64,000 nt of DNA from Litoditis marina (Eukaryota > Nematoda > Chromadorea > Rhabditida > Rhabditidae). Location: contig OZ038440.1 of the NCBI GenBank assembly GCA_964036275.1, positions 7,787,690 to 7,851,689 of the forward strand, written 5' to 3'. Numbering within the stretch: the first letter of the stretch is position 1; each line of letters starts with the position of its first letter. Both the position numbers and the translations under genes were made by a program. The notes under the pieces were generated by a model. It was not told the DNA's origin, made no database searches, and worked only from the letters and a program-made list of their open reading frames with translations. Positions 40,801 through 55,800 of the stretch are shown one piece after another.

Positions 40801-43800
40801 GGGGGGAGAGAGAGAGAGAGAGGAAGAAAAAGAGAGCGAGAGAAAGAGAGAGAGAGCGAGGAAGAAAGAGCAAAGAGAAAAATAAGAGTAAGATAAAAGA
40901 GAAGTGAGAGAAAGATATTTGAAAGTGAGTGAGAGCAGTTGAAAAACTCTAGTATAGTAGTATAACATTTTGTTATTATTATCACTAAGAGGACAAATTT
41001 CATAAGAGTAACTAAGTGTAGGATGTTAACTGCGTGTTAGTGTGTATGTGGTGTCTTCTTAATGCTATCCCCATTAGCAATATATAACCTGGTCACGCAA
41101 TCATAGAATAATATAAAACATGCTCATGACACAAACAACTAAATACGTGCAGCTTTCATAATTTTAGTTTTAGGAGTAGTTTCATGAATTCACGTTTTTA
41201 GTTAGTTTCACGATTTTTTCACGTTTTTAGTTAGTTTTATGAGTGGTTGCACTAGCAATTGAATTCACATTCATGTCGCACACTCCATACGAGACTCTAT
41301 TTGCCAAGTTCTAAGTGAATTCGCGTTTCGCTACTTTTGAGCACAGCTCAGATTAGGTCAGTTCGAGCCTTTTCTACATTCATTGATATCACGAATGATT
41401 GAAGTCTGTCTATAAGAATCTTTGTTTCGACCAGTTTCACTTCCTCCAACTATGTTACGTATCATTTTTCGCCCTAGAATCATTTTCGCAATTCAAAACA
41501 TACTTTTTCGCTTTGACCCAATGTTACAATTCATTGATAATTAGTAAAGAATAGGTAATTACTCATTTTCAATTCCGTAGCCATTTTCATCTAGTAATTC
41601 ATCTTGACTCTAGCGCACCTGAAATCTGTTCAAAACCTATGATTTTGTAAATTGAATTTTTTTAATAATCATGTTGAACACACTATATGAGTGGCTACTT
41701 GTGAACTGGGAGTTGCCTCGGAGACCGTCTCATGCGATGACTAATAGCGCGCCTGGCGGCGTAGCAATCCCTCACAAATCTCATGAGATACCTCATGAGA
41801 TATTCGCATGAGCTTCTCATGAGATTCTATCGATTTCTATGCTACAACATTGAGAGTTCACGAGTGGCTCATGAGGTATCTCATGAGAAACTCATATGAA
41901 CTTCTCGTGAGATTGGAGGAATTGCTACGCCGCCTGGTGATGCAAAAAGTTGCTAAAAAGTGCACTATTCCGCATTTGTACAAATTTGAACCCTCGCCTT
42001 TTCTCGAAATCCAGAAACTAAAGAAATTGGTATTCGGGCCAGCTCAAACATGGCAAGCGTCTCTGTATTTGCCTTTCATGTAATATGTCTCCTCTGATAT
42101 TTGTCATCAAACAATTCGCAGCCGCCCATAACAGCGTTGATACTGGCTACTGCACGGCATTCCATACATTTATAGCTAAAATCTACAGATTTCGAGATTT
42201 AGTTAGTTCACGTCATATCTTTTCATCTAATTTAAGTTATCAAATTAAGCTGAAATATTCGGTTATTCAGATTTGTATGCTTCCTGAATTGAATGGAACT
42301 AAAAATACATTTTACAACATTTGCAAATGTATACTTTTCCTGGCACTCTCTCGAATACACGTAACTGTTTGACCTTCACTTTATGCATCAGCATCCCACG
42401 CAAATTGTTTAAGTTAACCAGGTTCTTAACCCCCAAACCTGTACTGTTTTGGAATAATTGACCGGAGTAGTATTTTGTTATTGTAGATGAGGTGAACAAC
42501 ATGCTCACATCGCTCAATATGGATGCCAAACTATAGTTATACTATTACTATGATTTATATCATCCTATTTTTGTTCATCAATGTTTAAAATACTACTACC
42601 TATGTCTGAGTTACATTACTTCTTTCCTACCCTCTCAAACTAGACATCTTCAGAAGCGTGTAAACTACTTCACTGCTGATGTTTATAGAAGAAAATACCT
42701 GAATATCATTTACAGGCAGCAATGGGAATCCCAAAAGAAGAACCTGGAGTCGAAGTTGCCGGTAGATGTTCAGCTGTTGATGGCTCAGAAGCGAGAGTTG
42801 ACTCTGCAGTTGGATCGAGAGCAGAGCGAGAAGCACGAATTGTTCCTCCAGGTTCGTGGTCAAGCTGCTATCAAGATTTTGTGATAGTAGGTAACGAGAA
42901 CATGTTTAACAGATTCTGTCAAATATTGTACGAACATTAGAACTGTTCTTTTCCGAAGTTCTAATGACAAAATATGTCTACCAGTAAACTCAACGTAGTC
43001 GTGTGTTTTTAACCGATATGAGATGCAAGAAGTTGCGTGTGTAGGCGAAACCTATTTGTGAAACTTAATTAAAATATATTTTCAGAGCTAATACGGAACA
43101 AAATCAAGCTATGTTTTCCCATACAGAAATCCAGATTCCAATATTACATTGTCATTGGGTCTCCATATTTTCAGATAAACTCCATGATCGCCCAATTGGC
43201 CGATGCAGGCGACGTGGAGAGATTCAAAGAAGAGAACAAAGTGTTGAAGAAACGATTAGATGAAGCTGAGGTACGTTCGCAAACACGAATCGAAAGTTGT
43301 GATGGACATCATTGAATCAAACTGAGAACCATCGAACTGTTTGCACTTTGTTTTTGTTCGTTTCCCGGTGACCATCTAGTTTTCTTGACAAATGTTGCGA
43401 TGTTCTCTAATCATATTTCTACATATCATATACAATATAATATAGAGAGTGAAAAATTCACGTTGTACTTTGACTTTGAAACACGGCGTAATTAACACAT
43501 TTTAATGAAATGAAATTACAAATACATGGCGAGCGAGAAATATATACCAATTAGGCCTGCTTTGAAATTTTTCTCTCTGAAACGCCAGGTAGACATAAGT
43601 TGAACCATAAAACTTTGTTCCTGATGAACGCCAATCACACAAGTATTATAATTCAGAGTGTCTCCTCTGCCGAGTCGACTCGTTTCCAAGAGGATCTGAA
43701 GCGAGCGAAGGACGAGTTGGAGATCGGTCGACGGACGTTCGACGTCGAGAAACGGAAGCTACAGTCGGATGCGGAAGAAGCACGGAAGGAACTGAACATG

Positions 43801-46800
43801 AAGGCAGCTGCGCTACAGTCACTCATGTTGGCAAAGCAGGTGAGATATAAATTTCAGCTGGAAGTTTTTGGCGTTGGGAAAATTTGCGGGGATTTCATTG
43901 TAAATTTCTATTCGTGTAGTTAGGACAGGATAGTCACGTTACTTGAAAACGAGTCTACAACGACACGTTTCATGCCTCTCCTCTGATATGGTGATTCATT
44001 TGTTTCTAATTTTTGAAAGTGAGCTGGCTGTAATTTTTTTAAGACTTGCACTCTAACATAGGTGAAAAGGACGTTAAAATCTAACATAGGTGAAAAGTCA
44101 CGGGCCTAAGGGGTTCCTTTTAGGCCCGTGATATTTTTAGCCGAAAATACCCTATTAGGGCGCTTGACCTTAAATCTGAGTAAGATACGGTCACCTGCTG
44201 GTTTTATTTCAGGACACCTCAAAAATGGACCGTTTCACTGAAGAAAACAGCAAACTGGTGGCACAGATCGCGCAGCTAGAAAGTCAGCTGAAGACCTCAG
44301 AAGAACAACTGTCGAATAGCAGGAATGAAATTGATACCCTCAATAAGTGAGCTCCATGTTTATGTGATATCTGAAATCGTTATGGCTATGACATATTTTT
44401 AAGAAAGACTAGATACAGATAAAACTCAGTCAATCAATAAAACTGAATAGATTTAAACAGAATAAAGTGAGATTAAGTGTTACATGTTGCACAGTATTTC
44501 CCACATAATGCCAATTAGAACTTCAACTCCACAGAGTTCTAATTGGAACTTCAACTCAAGTATTTTAATTTTCTCATAAGAGTTGAACCATGATGTGCTA
44601 TAAATTTTTAGTAATATAATTTCTCCAGGAAATGCGCCGAAGCCGGTGAACTTGAATCTCGTCTGGCGTCGCTTCTGGAGAAATTCGAACAGACCGAACA
44701 CAGTTTAGTTGATGAAAGAAAAACGAGGGTAAGATAATTATCGAATATCAAAAGCCAAAGAATTAACGAAATAGTATAGTTTTCTGTACTATCAACCACG
44801 ACCAAGTGTTCGAGAGGATGTCTAGTTTTGATCACTAACGTAATGTCTTACCTTCAGGATGAACTAAGGATTTAATTTAATTCAGCATTGAGCCTTTCTA
44901 GTGAGTGCCAAGTATATAAATTTCTGTCGCTCGCCGGAATCGAACCTGCGAGCAAAAGTTTTATAGCAGGGCGATAACCACTGCGCTATTAGAGCACATA
45001 ACAGGCAAACTTTGGAATCGAAGACATGTGTGCGCACACAGCGGAAAGTGAGATATACAGTACCCTCCCGACTTTCCGTTGACACCGAGTATACATAGTG
45101 GCTAAATTCGCTAAGTTCGAAGTTAAGTTTTTCCTATAAATAATATTTTCAGTCCGCCCTGGAGAAGTCGAGAGATGAGTTGGAGTCGCACCTGAGTGGC
45201 ATTGAGAACGAACTTAGCGAAGTGACCAATGAACTGAGTAACATGGAACAACAACTGCTTGTGGCGCAGAAGGAGAAGGAGACTATACTCAGGGTAAGTT
45301 CCAAAAATAGCACCAGTTATGCCAAGTTACCATGGAAATTGGCAAGTTACCAAAAATGAGTCGATAAATTTGATATATACTAACAGTCTACATCATTTTA
45401 TCTTTTTCATTACCATAGTTTCTGTTTTATGTTTCAATAAAACCCAGGAGATACATAGATGGATGTCTGCCTAGATGTTTCCCACCTCTCTTTGGAATAG
45501 TTTTCGTCTGCTTTCGAGTCGAACTAGTTTATGAAGGTTTTAATTGTTATAGAATAAATTTCCAGGAACGTGCCATTGAATCGGATCATTTGAAACAATC
45601 TTCGTCCGAAAAGGCAGAAGAGTTGAAGTCACTTCAGGAACAAGTCGATGTCTTAGAGGCAACGCTGAAAGAAAAGGACACGAAGTTGGATGTAAGCAAA
45701 CAAATGATTATTTTTCGAGTTGAAAACATCAAGTCTTTTTGAATTGGCTCGTACTCATGTTTCGGACACATTTCAGTTTTTTGAGTTCTGACACTAATGA
45801 CCTTCCACCTTTCTCTCCTTTTCTAACTGTCTTTTCACGATATACCTCGAAATTATCAGTGCACAGAGAGCTCGTGAGATGCCATGCAGTTTATAATTGA
45901 TCAATACGTAGTGTTGCAGACCACCCGCGTGGCTCTTCTTGCCGCGGAGTCTCGCGCCGCGCAGGCGGAATCGGACCTGAAATCGGCGGAAACTCAGTCG
46001 AAGAACGCGGATCGGCGAGCGTCTCAACTGCAGGCGCAGCTGGATGCCGCCGGAAACGAAGGAAAGGAGGTGAGCGATCGACATGTTGTGGGCAATTGAA
46101 TGTTTTGTTCTGACTCTTATGGTATATTTTTCTTTGCCTCTTCTTCCATCTTCTTCACGTGGCACGTGTGGAACGTTCTCACACGTTTTTGTAGGGTTTA
46201 ACGTGGCTTAGAAATGTTCTCGGTTGTTTTGCGTCTGACTTTCAAATATTTTTCTGTTGTAAATGAACAAAATACTTAAATTTCGAATAAATGTTTCATT
46301 GGATTGTTCATCAACCATATTTTCTCATGAGGCTACATGATCTCTTTTTCGACGTATAGTCTGAAACACCTATCTGTTTCTTAATGGACGTGAAAAATAC
46401 TTTCATTTTTCAGTTGGATCTATTGAGAGAAGAGCTGAAAAAGTCAGAGGATCGCCACAACCTTTTGTTGAATCGACTGCAGAAAACTGAGGCTAGCGCT
46501 CAGGTAAATCAATTGACGATCTTCAATTTTTTTCAAATTTGTACACAACGTACTCCACAAAAACTCACGCTAATTGACTTGTTTCAAAAAAATCTTCCTT
46601 GAACGAACCTTTGCTCGAAGGATAGAGCAGAGAAGATACAGTTCTACCTCATCTGCTGTGTTTGTAGGTGCATGTTACGGTCTATCGGCTCTAATGGATA
46701 CTGCGTAATCTCTGATATCTGAGCAGATCAAACCAACTCAGATTCTATGATGTAACTAATCCGCAAAAAGGATTTGCGTAACACATTTCTAGGTTTTGAA

Positions 46801-49800
46801 AATTTCAGACCTCCCTGGAAGCTCATTCGCGGCAGGTAGAGCAGTTGGAAGCAACTATTTCTGATCTACGACGAGAAGGAGAGAGGGTGCGAGAAGAGGA
46901 GACAAAACGGGCTGACGGGGATAGAACTGCCACAGAAAAGATGTGAGGATTATAACCGTTTTTTATTTCTAAAAAACTACTTTATATTTTTTTGAGGACT
47001 AATTTTCTCGAATAATTATCAATTTTAAATATTCCAGACATTTGATGGAACAACAACTCCAACAGAACGAAAATGAAAGAAAGATGGGGTTGGAGAGCAT
47101 TCAGAGACTAGAGCAGGAATTGGGAAGTCTGAGAGAGGACAAAAAGAAACTTGAGTCCAGGGTTAGTTTACGGTCTCGTGAACTATATTTATGGGTTTTT
47201 CGCTTCAATTATTAAATCACGAAAAACAATGTATGCGGCTACAAATTCGATGGAATCTATCTTGACGACGTTCTCCCGTTTCAAAACCTAACAACTTTGT
47301 ATCGTATATTTTTCAATTTGTGCAGTTTACTGAGTTCCATACGACTCCAATGTCAAGTTCGGAACATTTTGAACAATTTTCTCAATCTATATATTTTGTA
47401 GGCTTCTGTGGCTGATGAACTGACCACTCTGATGAGTTCGCTCTCGGCTGTACGCATTGAGAATGGGTGAGTCGGCATCACAGGCAAAATGGAGCGTTGT
47501 ATTGAAGAGAATGTGTTTTTCGCTTTAATTATTAGATCACGAAAAATAATGGATGCGGCTACAAATTCGATGAAATCTATCTTGACGACGTTCTCCCGTT
47601 TCAAAACCTAAGCACCTTGTATCGTATGTTTTTCAATTTAAGGTGTACCCATAAAGGTGTACTGTCCATTTACTAAGTTTTCTAATCACTGTAGAAAAAC
47701 GACTACAAACTACTTTGATTTGTTTAAAATACGGAGTAGTTTTACAAAACAAATCAGACTTCTGTACCATTCAAAAGTCTTTTATAGTTCGTGTAAATCC
47801 GGAGTTAGAAATCTCTAGTAGGAATATTTAGCAATCCGTAGTAGAAATATTTATTACTACTAGAAAATAAATTTCACAGGCAATATCAAGAGGAGATTGA
47901 ATCTGTTCACAAGGAGATGAGTGGTTTGAGGGAGGACTTGGACCAGTGCCAGGAAGAAATTGGAATGTGGAGAGGTCGGGCGGAATCGTTGGAGAAGGAA
48001 AAAGAAGCCGTTGAGCGGGAAATGACCGAGGAACGACAGAGGTACACTTGCGAACGTGAAACAATTTACTTGAAACGTGGAAACAAACATCAGCATTCAT
48101 GTGTGTCCTCAGTACACTTTTCTGAATTCCTGATGTTTTTCACCCATTCCACGTGACACGACGTCAGAAAGTTTTCTATGAATTGATGCACGAATAACAA
48201 AATATCAAAATACAATCAGTAAAGAAAATATAGTTGAGAGTGAAAAAACATGGGGAGACTAATGGTTCGGTTTGAAGTGCAGAATAATACTAACAAGAGT
48301 AGTGTGTAAAAGGAACACTTCGCAAATTCCTTAATGATTTTCAGAGTGACACTTCTGACGTCATCTCAGGCGTCCGGCCAGTCGGAAGTTTCCACACTTC
48401 AGGAGCAGAACATCAAACTACAAAAGGACCTCCGTGCAAAGTCTGAGAATGAAAACCAACTCCAGATGCAAATAACTTCGTTGAAGACGGAGAGGGATGA
48501 GATTGAACAGCAGTTGAGCAAACTACTAACTGACATGAGCACACTACAAAAAGAGATTCAAGATCTCAGCTCCGCCAAACTACTCCTGGAAAATGAAAAA
48601 GAATCTGAAGTGATCAGAAACAAGCAGCAATTGGCTGCTCTTGAAGAACAGTTGAAGTCTCATCAACATGAGCTGGAGCAGTCCAAATCGACTACTGCAG
48701 AGCTGGAGCAAAAGTTGGAAGCTGCACAAGAGACACACAAGCAGGTTCGAGATTCTTATTATTTCTGAAGGTTTTCTTCGCAAAATGAGATTGTTCATTC
48801 AATTTGAAAGTGATAACGTTGTCAATAGAAACTCTATCGATAGAAAGTCTTCGAAAATTGCACAAACTATTTTCGCCAATGACCAACTAGATTTTAGTTC
48901 AAAAGTTCTGAAACTTAGGGTTACTGGTTACTTGAATTCAGAATTCCAGTTTTAAATAACGTTTTGCTCGATTTTAAAACCCTACTTTCGATATTTTCAG
49001 TCGATAGCCGAACATGAGATGCTGGTCCGCTCAACAAAAGAGAAGTGTGAGGCTCTTCAGCGAGAGTCCGACTCACAGAGAACAAGAATTTCCGAGCTCG
49101 AAGGTAAGAATCTCAGCCCATTATTAATCATTTTTAAAGAGAAATGGCAGCGAATCTTACAAATCCGTAAAGAGTAATTCCATATTTTTTCTACACAAAA
49201 TAAACATGAAAATAAACATCCCGTTGAACGTAGATAAGTGTAATGAAAAAAAAACTACCATAGTTTTTTTTTCTCTAGACTTAATCGGTTTTTGAGCATG
49301 ACGCATTCATTGTCTTGTTTTCAGACGACAGAACTCGTGTACTCGGTTCAAGTGACGAAGAGAAGAAGAAACTGCTGGAAGATGTCAAATCTCAACGAGA
49401 AAAGGTATAGTATTTTCCTATGATTCGTCAATGTAGCACAAAAATTCAGTTAATTGTTCAATTTCAATTTCGAGTTGTACACTTTTTTGGGGTTCTGATC
49501 TTATGAAGAGACAACATACAAAACTTTCACTTATATGCAACATTCAACTCCATGAAGTCCAATGTCTACATTCCAATTGCTTTCTCTGACTTACAAAATC
49601 AGAAAATACAATAAGGTCACTTCATATGAAGAAAAGTGGGATACTAAAAGTCGTGATTTCAGGCCGATTCATTAGCCCTCGAGGTAGCAGCTCTGAAAGA
49701 AAAAGTGACATCATCGGAGAAAGAGAAGGAAACTATCTTGGAACGAGTGAACCACTTGGAGAACCAATTAAGCAGAGTGGAAAAGGTAACAATGGTCGTC

Positions 49801-52800
49801 AAATCGGAAGATCAACTACACGTTGATGCTTTGTGCTTTCGCTTTGTGAGCTTCATATATTTTTTGACAAATTTTAAAACAAATAAAAGAATTCTTCTAT
49901 GACAATGATTGTTTACTGAGTTTACATTCTCTGTAGTTGATTTCGAAGAATTACGAGAAAAATCAGCTACTGTGTTGTAAGTATTGCTTCAGATTTGAAA
50001 AAATAGCATTTTGCCTACTGTAAATGTTGCTCAATATTCGAAAATGATGAAAGTTTACTTACTGTAAGTAAAGTTTTAAATAAAACTTTATCTGCTCATT
50101 TTATCATTTTCGGTAATCACTGACTGTTTCAGGAGTACGCCGAAGCGAAGGCCTCACTGTCTTCTTCTGTGGACTCTGTCGAGAAGATGAGATACGCAGA
50201 GTCTATGGCAGCAAAGATCAAGCAACAGTTGGAGGAGCTGGAGGAGGAGCAGGCAGAGAAACTGCAAGAAAGCAGGGCAAACGAAGATAGGCTAGAGAAG
50301 CAGATTGAGGAGTTGAAGAGAGAGAGGACTGAGGCAGAGACGCAGAGAAGGGCTGCTGAGGAGAGAGAAGAAGAGGTGGCCAAGATGGAGAGAAAGGTTG
50401 GTGAATGCACTGGAAAATAATAAGAAACACTGATTATCTGAGGAATAAAAATATATCATAACGAAGCATACAAAGCATGGTAGCAGTAGAGAATATAACG
50501 TCGTGTGGAATATGGAGAGGGACTTATCGAGAACAGAATAGAATAGAATAGATTTATTCGTGATTTAACACGTGACTTCCACATAGTATGTTGCACTCCA
50601 AATGAGTAAAGAGAATAGGTTCGTTGATTCAAATATCTCTGCGTTTATTGCATCAAATATTGAAAGGAATGCAACGTGTGGTTTTACATAAGCAGAGCTC
50701 ATTTCCGAGTACAAACCATATAACCAGTAGACCTGGTCATCTCAAAAAAATTGCAAAATCGTTCAAAGTGCAATTTTCCTATACGGAAAATATAACGCTT
50801 TCAAGTTCCGAACTTACAGTTAATTTTAGAACAGAAAACGAATGCTACACTTACATTTTTGTAAGTTGTCAAGTTTCCTATTATTTTCCCCACAGATTTT
50901 TGTCTTTTTCAGATGACCACCATGGAAACCAAGTTGGCCGCTTCTGCCAAGAGCCAGGCCGATCTACTGGCCAATGTCCGGAACATGACCGAACTGCTGG
51001 AGACGGAGTCGAAAAGAGTAGAGGAGATCGCAGCTGAGAAACGAAGGTGAGAGCAAGTTTTCTGGTGATGAGTTTATAAGAACGTGAAGAGTGACACACG
51101 TTAGAAAATGGTCGTAATATTGGCGAACTTTTTCTGTTCTACTAACACCTACCAGAAACACGCTTCTTGAATACACCGAGTGACTCTAGCTGTTTTGGCA
51201 GTTGGCGCACATTGAAAAACAAGTTCAGTATCAATTTCGGACAGAACACATATAGTGAAAAGAATTATTCATTGTTCAACAACATTGTTCAAAATATAAT
51301 CTTCAGGTGGAAAGAGAAAGCTGAGCAAAATGAGCTACTACTGGAAGAAGCTCAGAACTCCGCGGAAAATGATGCGGTAGGTTCTTTATTGGAAAATCTT
51401 AGAAAATCAACCATTCTAAATAAAACACAGAACGTTCGTTTGTCAACTATGTTCGCCATTATAATGTGATATTTAACTTGAAAAATATACTAATGCTTTA
51501 TTTTGAGGCACAGAAACGAGTGTAGTATCATTGGTTCAACTATAGCGTGTATTTCAGTGTGTGTTGTAGCTTGATCAGAGAGAAACACAACTCTTAATTG
51601 AACTCCCGATTCGGAATAAAACTACACATCCCATTCGCAACGGTTTCCTAGAAGTTGCTGATTTTGGTTTTCAGGCCAACAACGAATTGGTGGCTGAAAA
51701 TGCACGTCTAGCCGGCGAGTTGTTGAAGGCACGATCTTCAGGCGAGAGAGCGTTGGACAGTGAGAGAGAACAGACGACGAAGCAGTATGAAGAGAAAATG
51801 AAAAAGTGAGCGAATCAGTTTATTGGCGAGCGTAGATCAAAACTTTCTTACATGATCTTTGCTTCTTAATTAATAACTTTTTTTTCGAAATTTCTTTTAG
51901 GATCAATCCTTTGAGTATATTCACAATCCTTCGATAAAGGTTCGACAAACTACGATAATGATTAGTTGCGTCGCCTTAGTTCGAACTAGATACATCAACT
52001 CAACGCACAATAATTTCCCTCCATCAGAATAGTCAAATACCACTGGTTTGGGTATAAACAATTAACCAATTGCTTTCAGTTTGAGCCAGGAAAAAGACAG
52101 ACTCTCTGCCGAACTAACTGCAACCAAGGCTCGCGTCGAGGAGCTGAACCGCACCATTGTTCAGACCGAGAAAAAGTTAGTTCTATCCAATTGTCATATA
52201 TCATTCTCGTATTTGAAGTCAAATTCTTCAATCGAACGTTACTGTTAGTGGTTTGGTTCAATATTTGCACCGTCTAATGTGAAGCATGCAAATGGGAAGA
52301 TTTCCTTATTTTTCCTACGAATTTGATGAGGTGTGAAGCCAATGGTTCTGTACAATTGTGTCAGATAACTTAGATATGTGAAGAAAAACATTTGCTCTAT
52401 GGTGCTCATTTACAGACGGAAGGATGAAGTTTCCTCCGTCTACAACGAGATGGACATGGTGAAGAAGGAGCGGGAACGACTTCAGGAGAAAATCGATAGG
52501 TTGGTGATCACGATTAAAACATTACGAAATGAAACAACACGTTATTTAGGTATTGATCAGGAAAAACTAGCGGAACCAGTTGTTCATTATGTCGTCGAGG
52601 TGTAGTCTGACGAGAACTTCTAAGAAAAAAATTGCCCTAACCATACAAGACGGCGAACTCACTGGAGAACCGGGTCCTTCCCGAACCAAACCGCGAACCG
52701 GTCACTGGAGAACCGAACCAACTGAACCGAACCGATTTTTGAACCGACCGGTTCTCCAGTGAGTGCTTCGAACCGAACCGACATTAACCGTGAGTTAAAC

Positions 52801-55800
52801 AAGCAGGTCGTAGACAAGGTAAAATGACTCTATCCCGGTTCGGTTCAAAGCATTCACTGGAGAACCGGTCGGTTCAAAAATCGGTTCGGTCGGTTTGGTT
52901 CGGTTCTCCAGTGACTGGTTCGCGATTCGGTTCGGGAAGGACCTGGTTCTCCAGTGAATTGGCCTACATAGACATAGTTTGTCACCGTTCATAGTGTATC
53001 TCGTTCTGTTGAAATTGTTTTCAATTGTGAATATGTTTCTCCATACAATACTTCACGAGTTTCTGTTTCAGAATGTACGATCACCCTGTCGCACCTCCTC
53101 GCCGAATTTCCAACATGAGCTCCATCACAAACTTCACGACCGCCGACTTCAGCGAAATCGAAGATCTAGAAGTTTTGCGGAAAGAAATCGATAAGTGAGT
53201 TATTCTACACATCAGAATTCAGTTTGAAAATCTATTCCCGGGTTTCACTTTGAGTTTCTTTAGCAAGTATCGTCACCTACGTCATAATGATCTCTCACTA
53301 TTCGGAAAGTCAACCGAAACCAAATGTCCGAGTTGGCCCATTTTGAACAGCATCAACAAATGTTCCACTTCTATGTGTTACCTACGTACGACGTGACTCA
53401 GCAGTATACTGAGCTGTTCACTTGTAACTCACAGACTTAACTCCGAAACCCCACTATGAGCTGTTGCCCAAGTCCTTATCTATATCTGGGAACTTCTCGC
53501 GTGTTTACCCAGAAATCACTACGGGAAGTCTCTTGTAACTTATGTCACAATGGGTGGGGGAGGGTGTGTGTTGATACTCGAATCAGGTATAATGGTACTT
53601 CAGTCCCTCAATTAGACACCATCTCTAATTAGGGGGAGATGCCGGTGAGAGCCGGGCCCACTCGGATCAGAGTTGTTTGCTTTTACCTTTTCGCGCTCTC
53701 GTTAGAAATGCCAGAGGTCAGGTCGTGGGTCAGAGGTAGAATAGAGAAGTGGGCTGAGAGAAAGAGAGAGAAATAGACAGGAAAAGAGAGAGGGATGAAG
53801 ATAGATGTAAAGATAGAGGAAATGAGAACGACCGAGAAAGCCGATTATACACCGGGGAAACCTCTGCAACCCTAAATTTGATTCATCTAGACGAATCGTG
53901 TTCTTTCCATCACGTTCTAGCTCTCATAGTAACATGAAACTATCATAATTTTACTAATAGCTCCATGTTAACATTTTTCTCCGATACATATCTTTAATTT
54001 TATGTTTTTTCTTCAATATCTGCCATATACCTCTCTTTCTGTAGACTACAGTATCCAGTCCCCCGCTGGGCTCCCACGCCATGAAAAAGTGCAGGAAACC
54101 GGCTGTCTGCTCCGGAAGTGCTCCAGCCTCACTTTGCTTTTTAGTCGGGCCAAAAACCTGATGACATCAGAGAAACATTGGAAATGAGTGTTTTTTGGGT
54201 TTATGAATATAGCATATTTATATAAATGAAACGCATATTTATATAAATTACTCGCCAGCTAGTGCTTCAATCTGAACCGAGACTCCAAAAATAGGATGTT
54301 TTGCTAGCATTTTGTGAAAACATCACACAGTTAATTGGAAAAAAACTTTAGAAAGTTCAATTGATCAAACTTATAGGTAGATCAGAAAACTGGAATAATT
54401 ACTCCTCCCAGCTACAATACAAGTTTCTATCCCATGCCCCCCCCCCCCCTACAGTACCCTCGCTGTATCATTTCGCGTCCCTGAGATGATCGCATTAGGG
54501 CTGCCATAAATTTGCGTGCGTATTGTCACCTCTCGGTTGTTATGTAATTCGCATGCTTTGATGCCACTCTCGGAAACACATCACCCAAAAGGGCCGGAAA
54601 CGCACAAAAACCCCGGAATGGGGGTCGCCGGCTCAACTTACCGCAAACTCACATTTAACTTATGGGCGAGAGTGAAACGTAGAAAAGAGGAAAATTTGCG
54701 ACTTTGTGCATTTTCTAATACCTTTTGATGCGATATTTTTGATGCAATAGTCTAATTGTGTACACAAACTTTCTAAAAGTTTTTGTTTCTATCTAGTAGT
54801 TGAAAACAGTTGGCAGTGCTTGTTAATATTGTCTTCAGCAGTCGGTGCAAAAATAAACTTGTCGTTAGTAGTAGTACAAACACAGAAACATGATTCAATG
54901 CCGCAGCTTCTCTTCACCGGCTAACACAAAGACCCTGCTAGTACTTGACTGCGTACCATATGGGAGAGTACAGGGTACCGTAACCGAATCCGCCGCTACG
55001 TGACCTTTTCCCATACTGTACCGCTCTCTCGCTTTCCGGAACTATGCCAGTATTGGGTTTCCGGCTCAAAGCAGGGCCGCGTCAGGATCAGGTTGCCCGC
55101 CATGCATGAGACTCCACTTGAACATGAACTAGAATTATTATCGAAATATGAGAGAAATTCAATAAATTAAACCTGAATTTTATAACTATATGCATTAGAA
55201 TGATTTAAATATAGTTATCAATTGAGGTGACTAGAAAAAGGTTGGAGTTGGTCAGCATGGCAAAGTATGGTTAAATTGTGCGCGATTGATGGAAGGAGAG
55301 AGGGAGAGAGAGTGATATATGAGAAGAGTAAAGGGAAGAAAGAAAAGTAGACAGGTTGATGATTGATGAAAAATTGTTTTATCCCACGAACGTTTCCCGT
55401 GTTCTAACTAAGTTCTATTACGGCGCGTCGTCATTGTTTTGTAGAATTCAAACATTCTCTAAAAACTCATCTACTTCAAACCTTTTCGCTGGTTTCTTTT
55501 GAGGGGTCGTTCTAGTACATCTTCGCACCCCATCCAAAACGTTCCTCTCTTCCCCGTGTACCTACCGCATCACACCCACTCTCCCCGTCTCCTTTCATCT
55601 TGCCGCCCTTTTCGGATCAGACCACCCACGTTGCACAACACCCACTTGAAAACTTCTGTAGGCCACCTACACACAAAAAATGGATCACGGAAAAAAATAG
55701 AAACTGATTCACCATTAACGAAGTTGTCACTCATTCTTGGAGTTAGTGTTGCTCAAAACGTTCTGTACAAATACAGGCAAAACTCCAAGCAACACACACC

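Larger units (their letters stand above)
40269..42715 (+). other. Intron 16 of the coiled-coil gene
   Basis: A 2.4-kb intron. It holds an AG microsatellite (40736-40795) inside a purine-rich block reaching about 40930, and the inverted element at 41751. No exon seen. Confidence 0.65.

Noticed and set aside
40620..41003. 127-residue minus-strand frame
   Set aside because: Mostly Ser-Leu from the AG microsatellite.
44890..44995. Functional tRNA gene
   Set aside because: A and B boxes are present, but the acceptor stem needs a skipped base and the anticodon stem does not pair.
53192..53197. TGA just after exon 40 as the end of the coiled-coil protein
   Set aside because: The TGA is part of a strong donor (ataa|gtgagt) like those of other exons. 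Splicing to 55928 continues the coil (KQKRLIIVLRRKLQG) and then stops.
54045..54084. Alternative last exon of the coiled-coil gene
   Set aside because: In phase and with an acceptor, but the 13 added residues (LQYPVPRWAPTP) are not coil-like. Kept only as a possible isoform.
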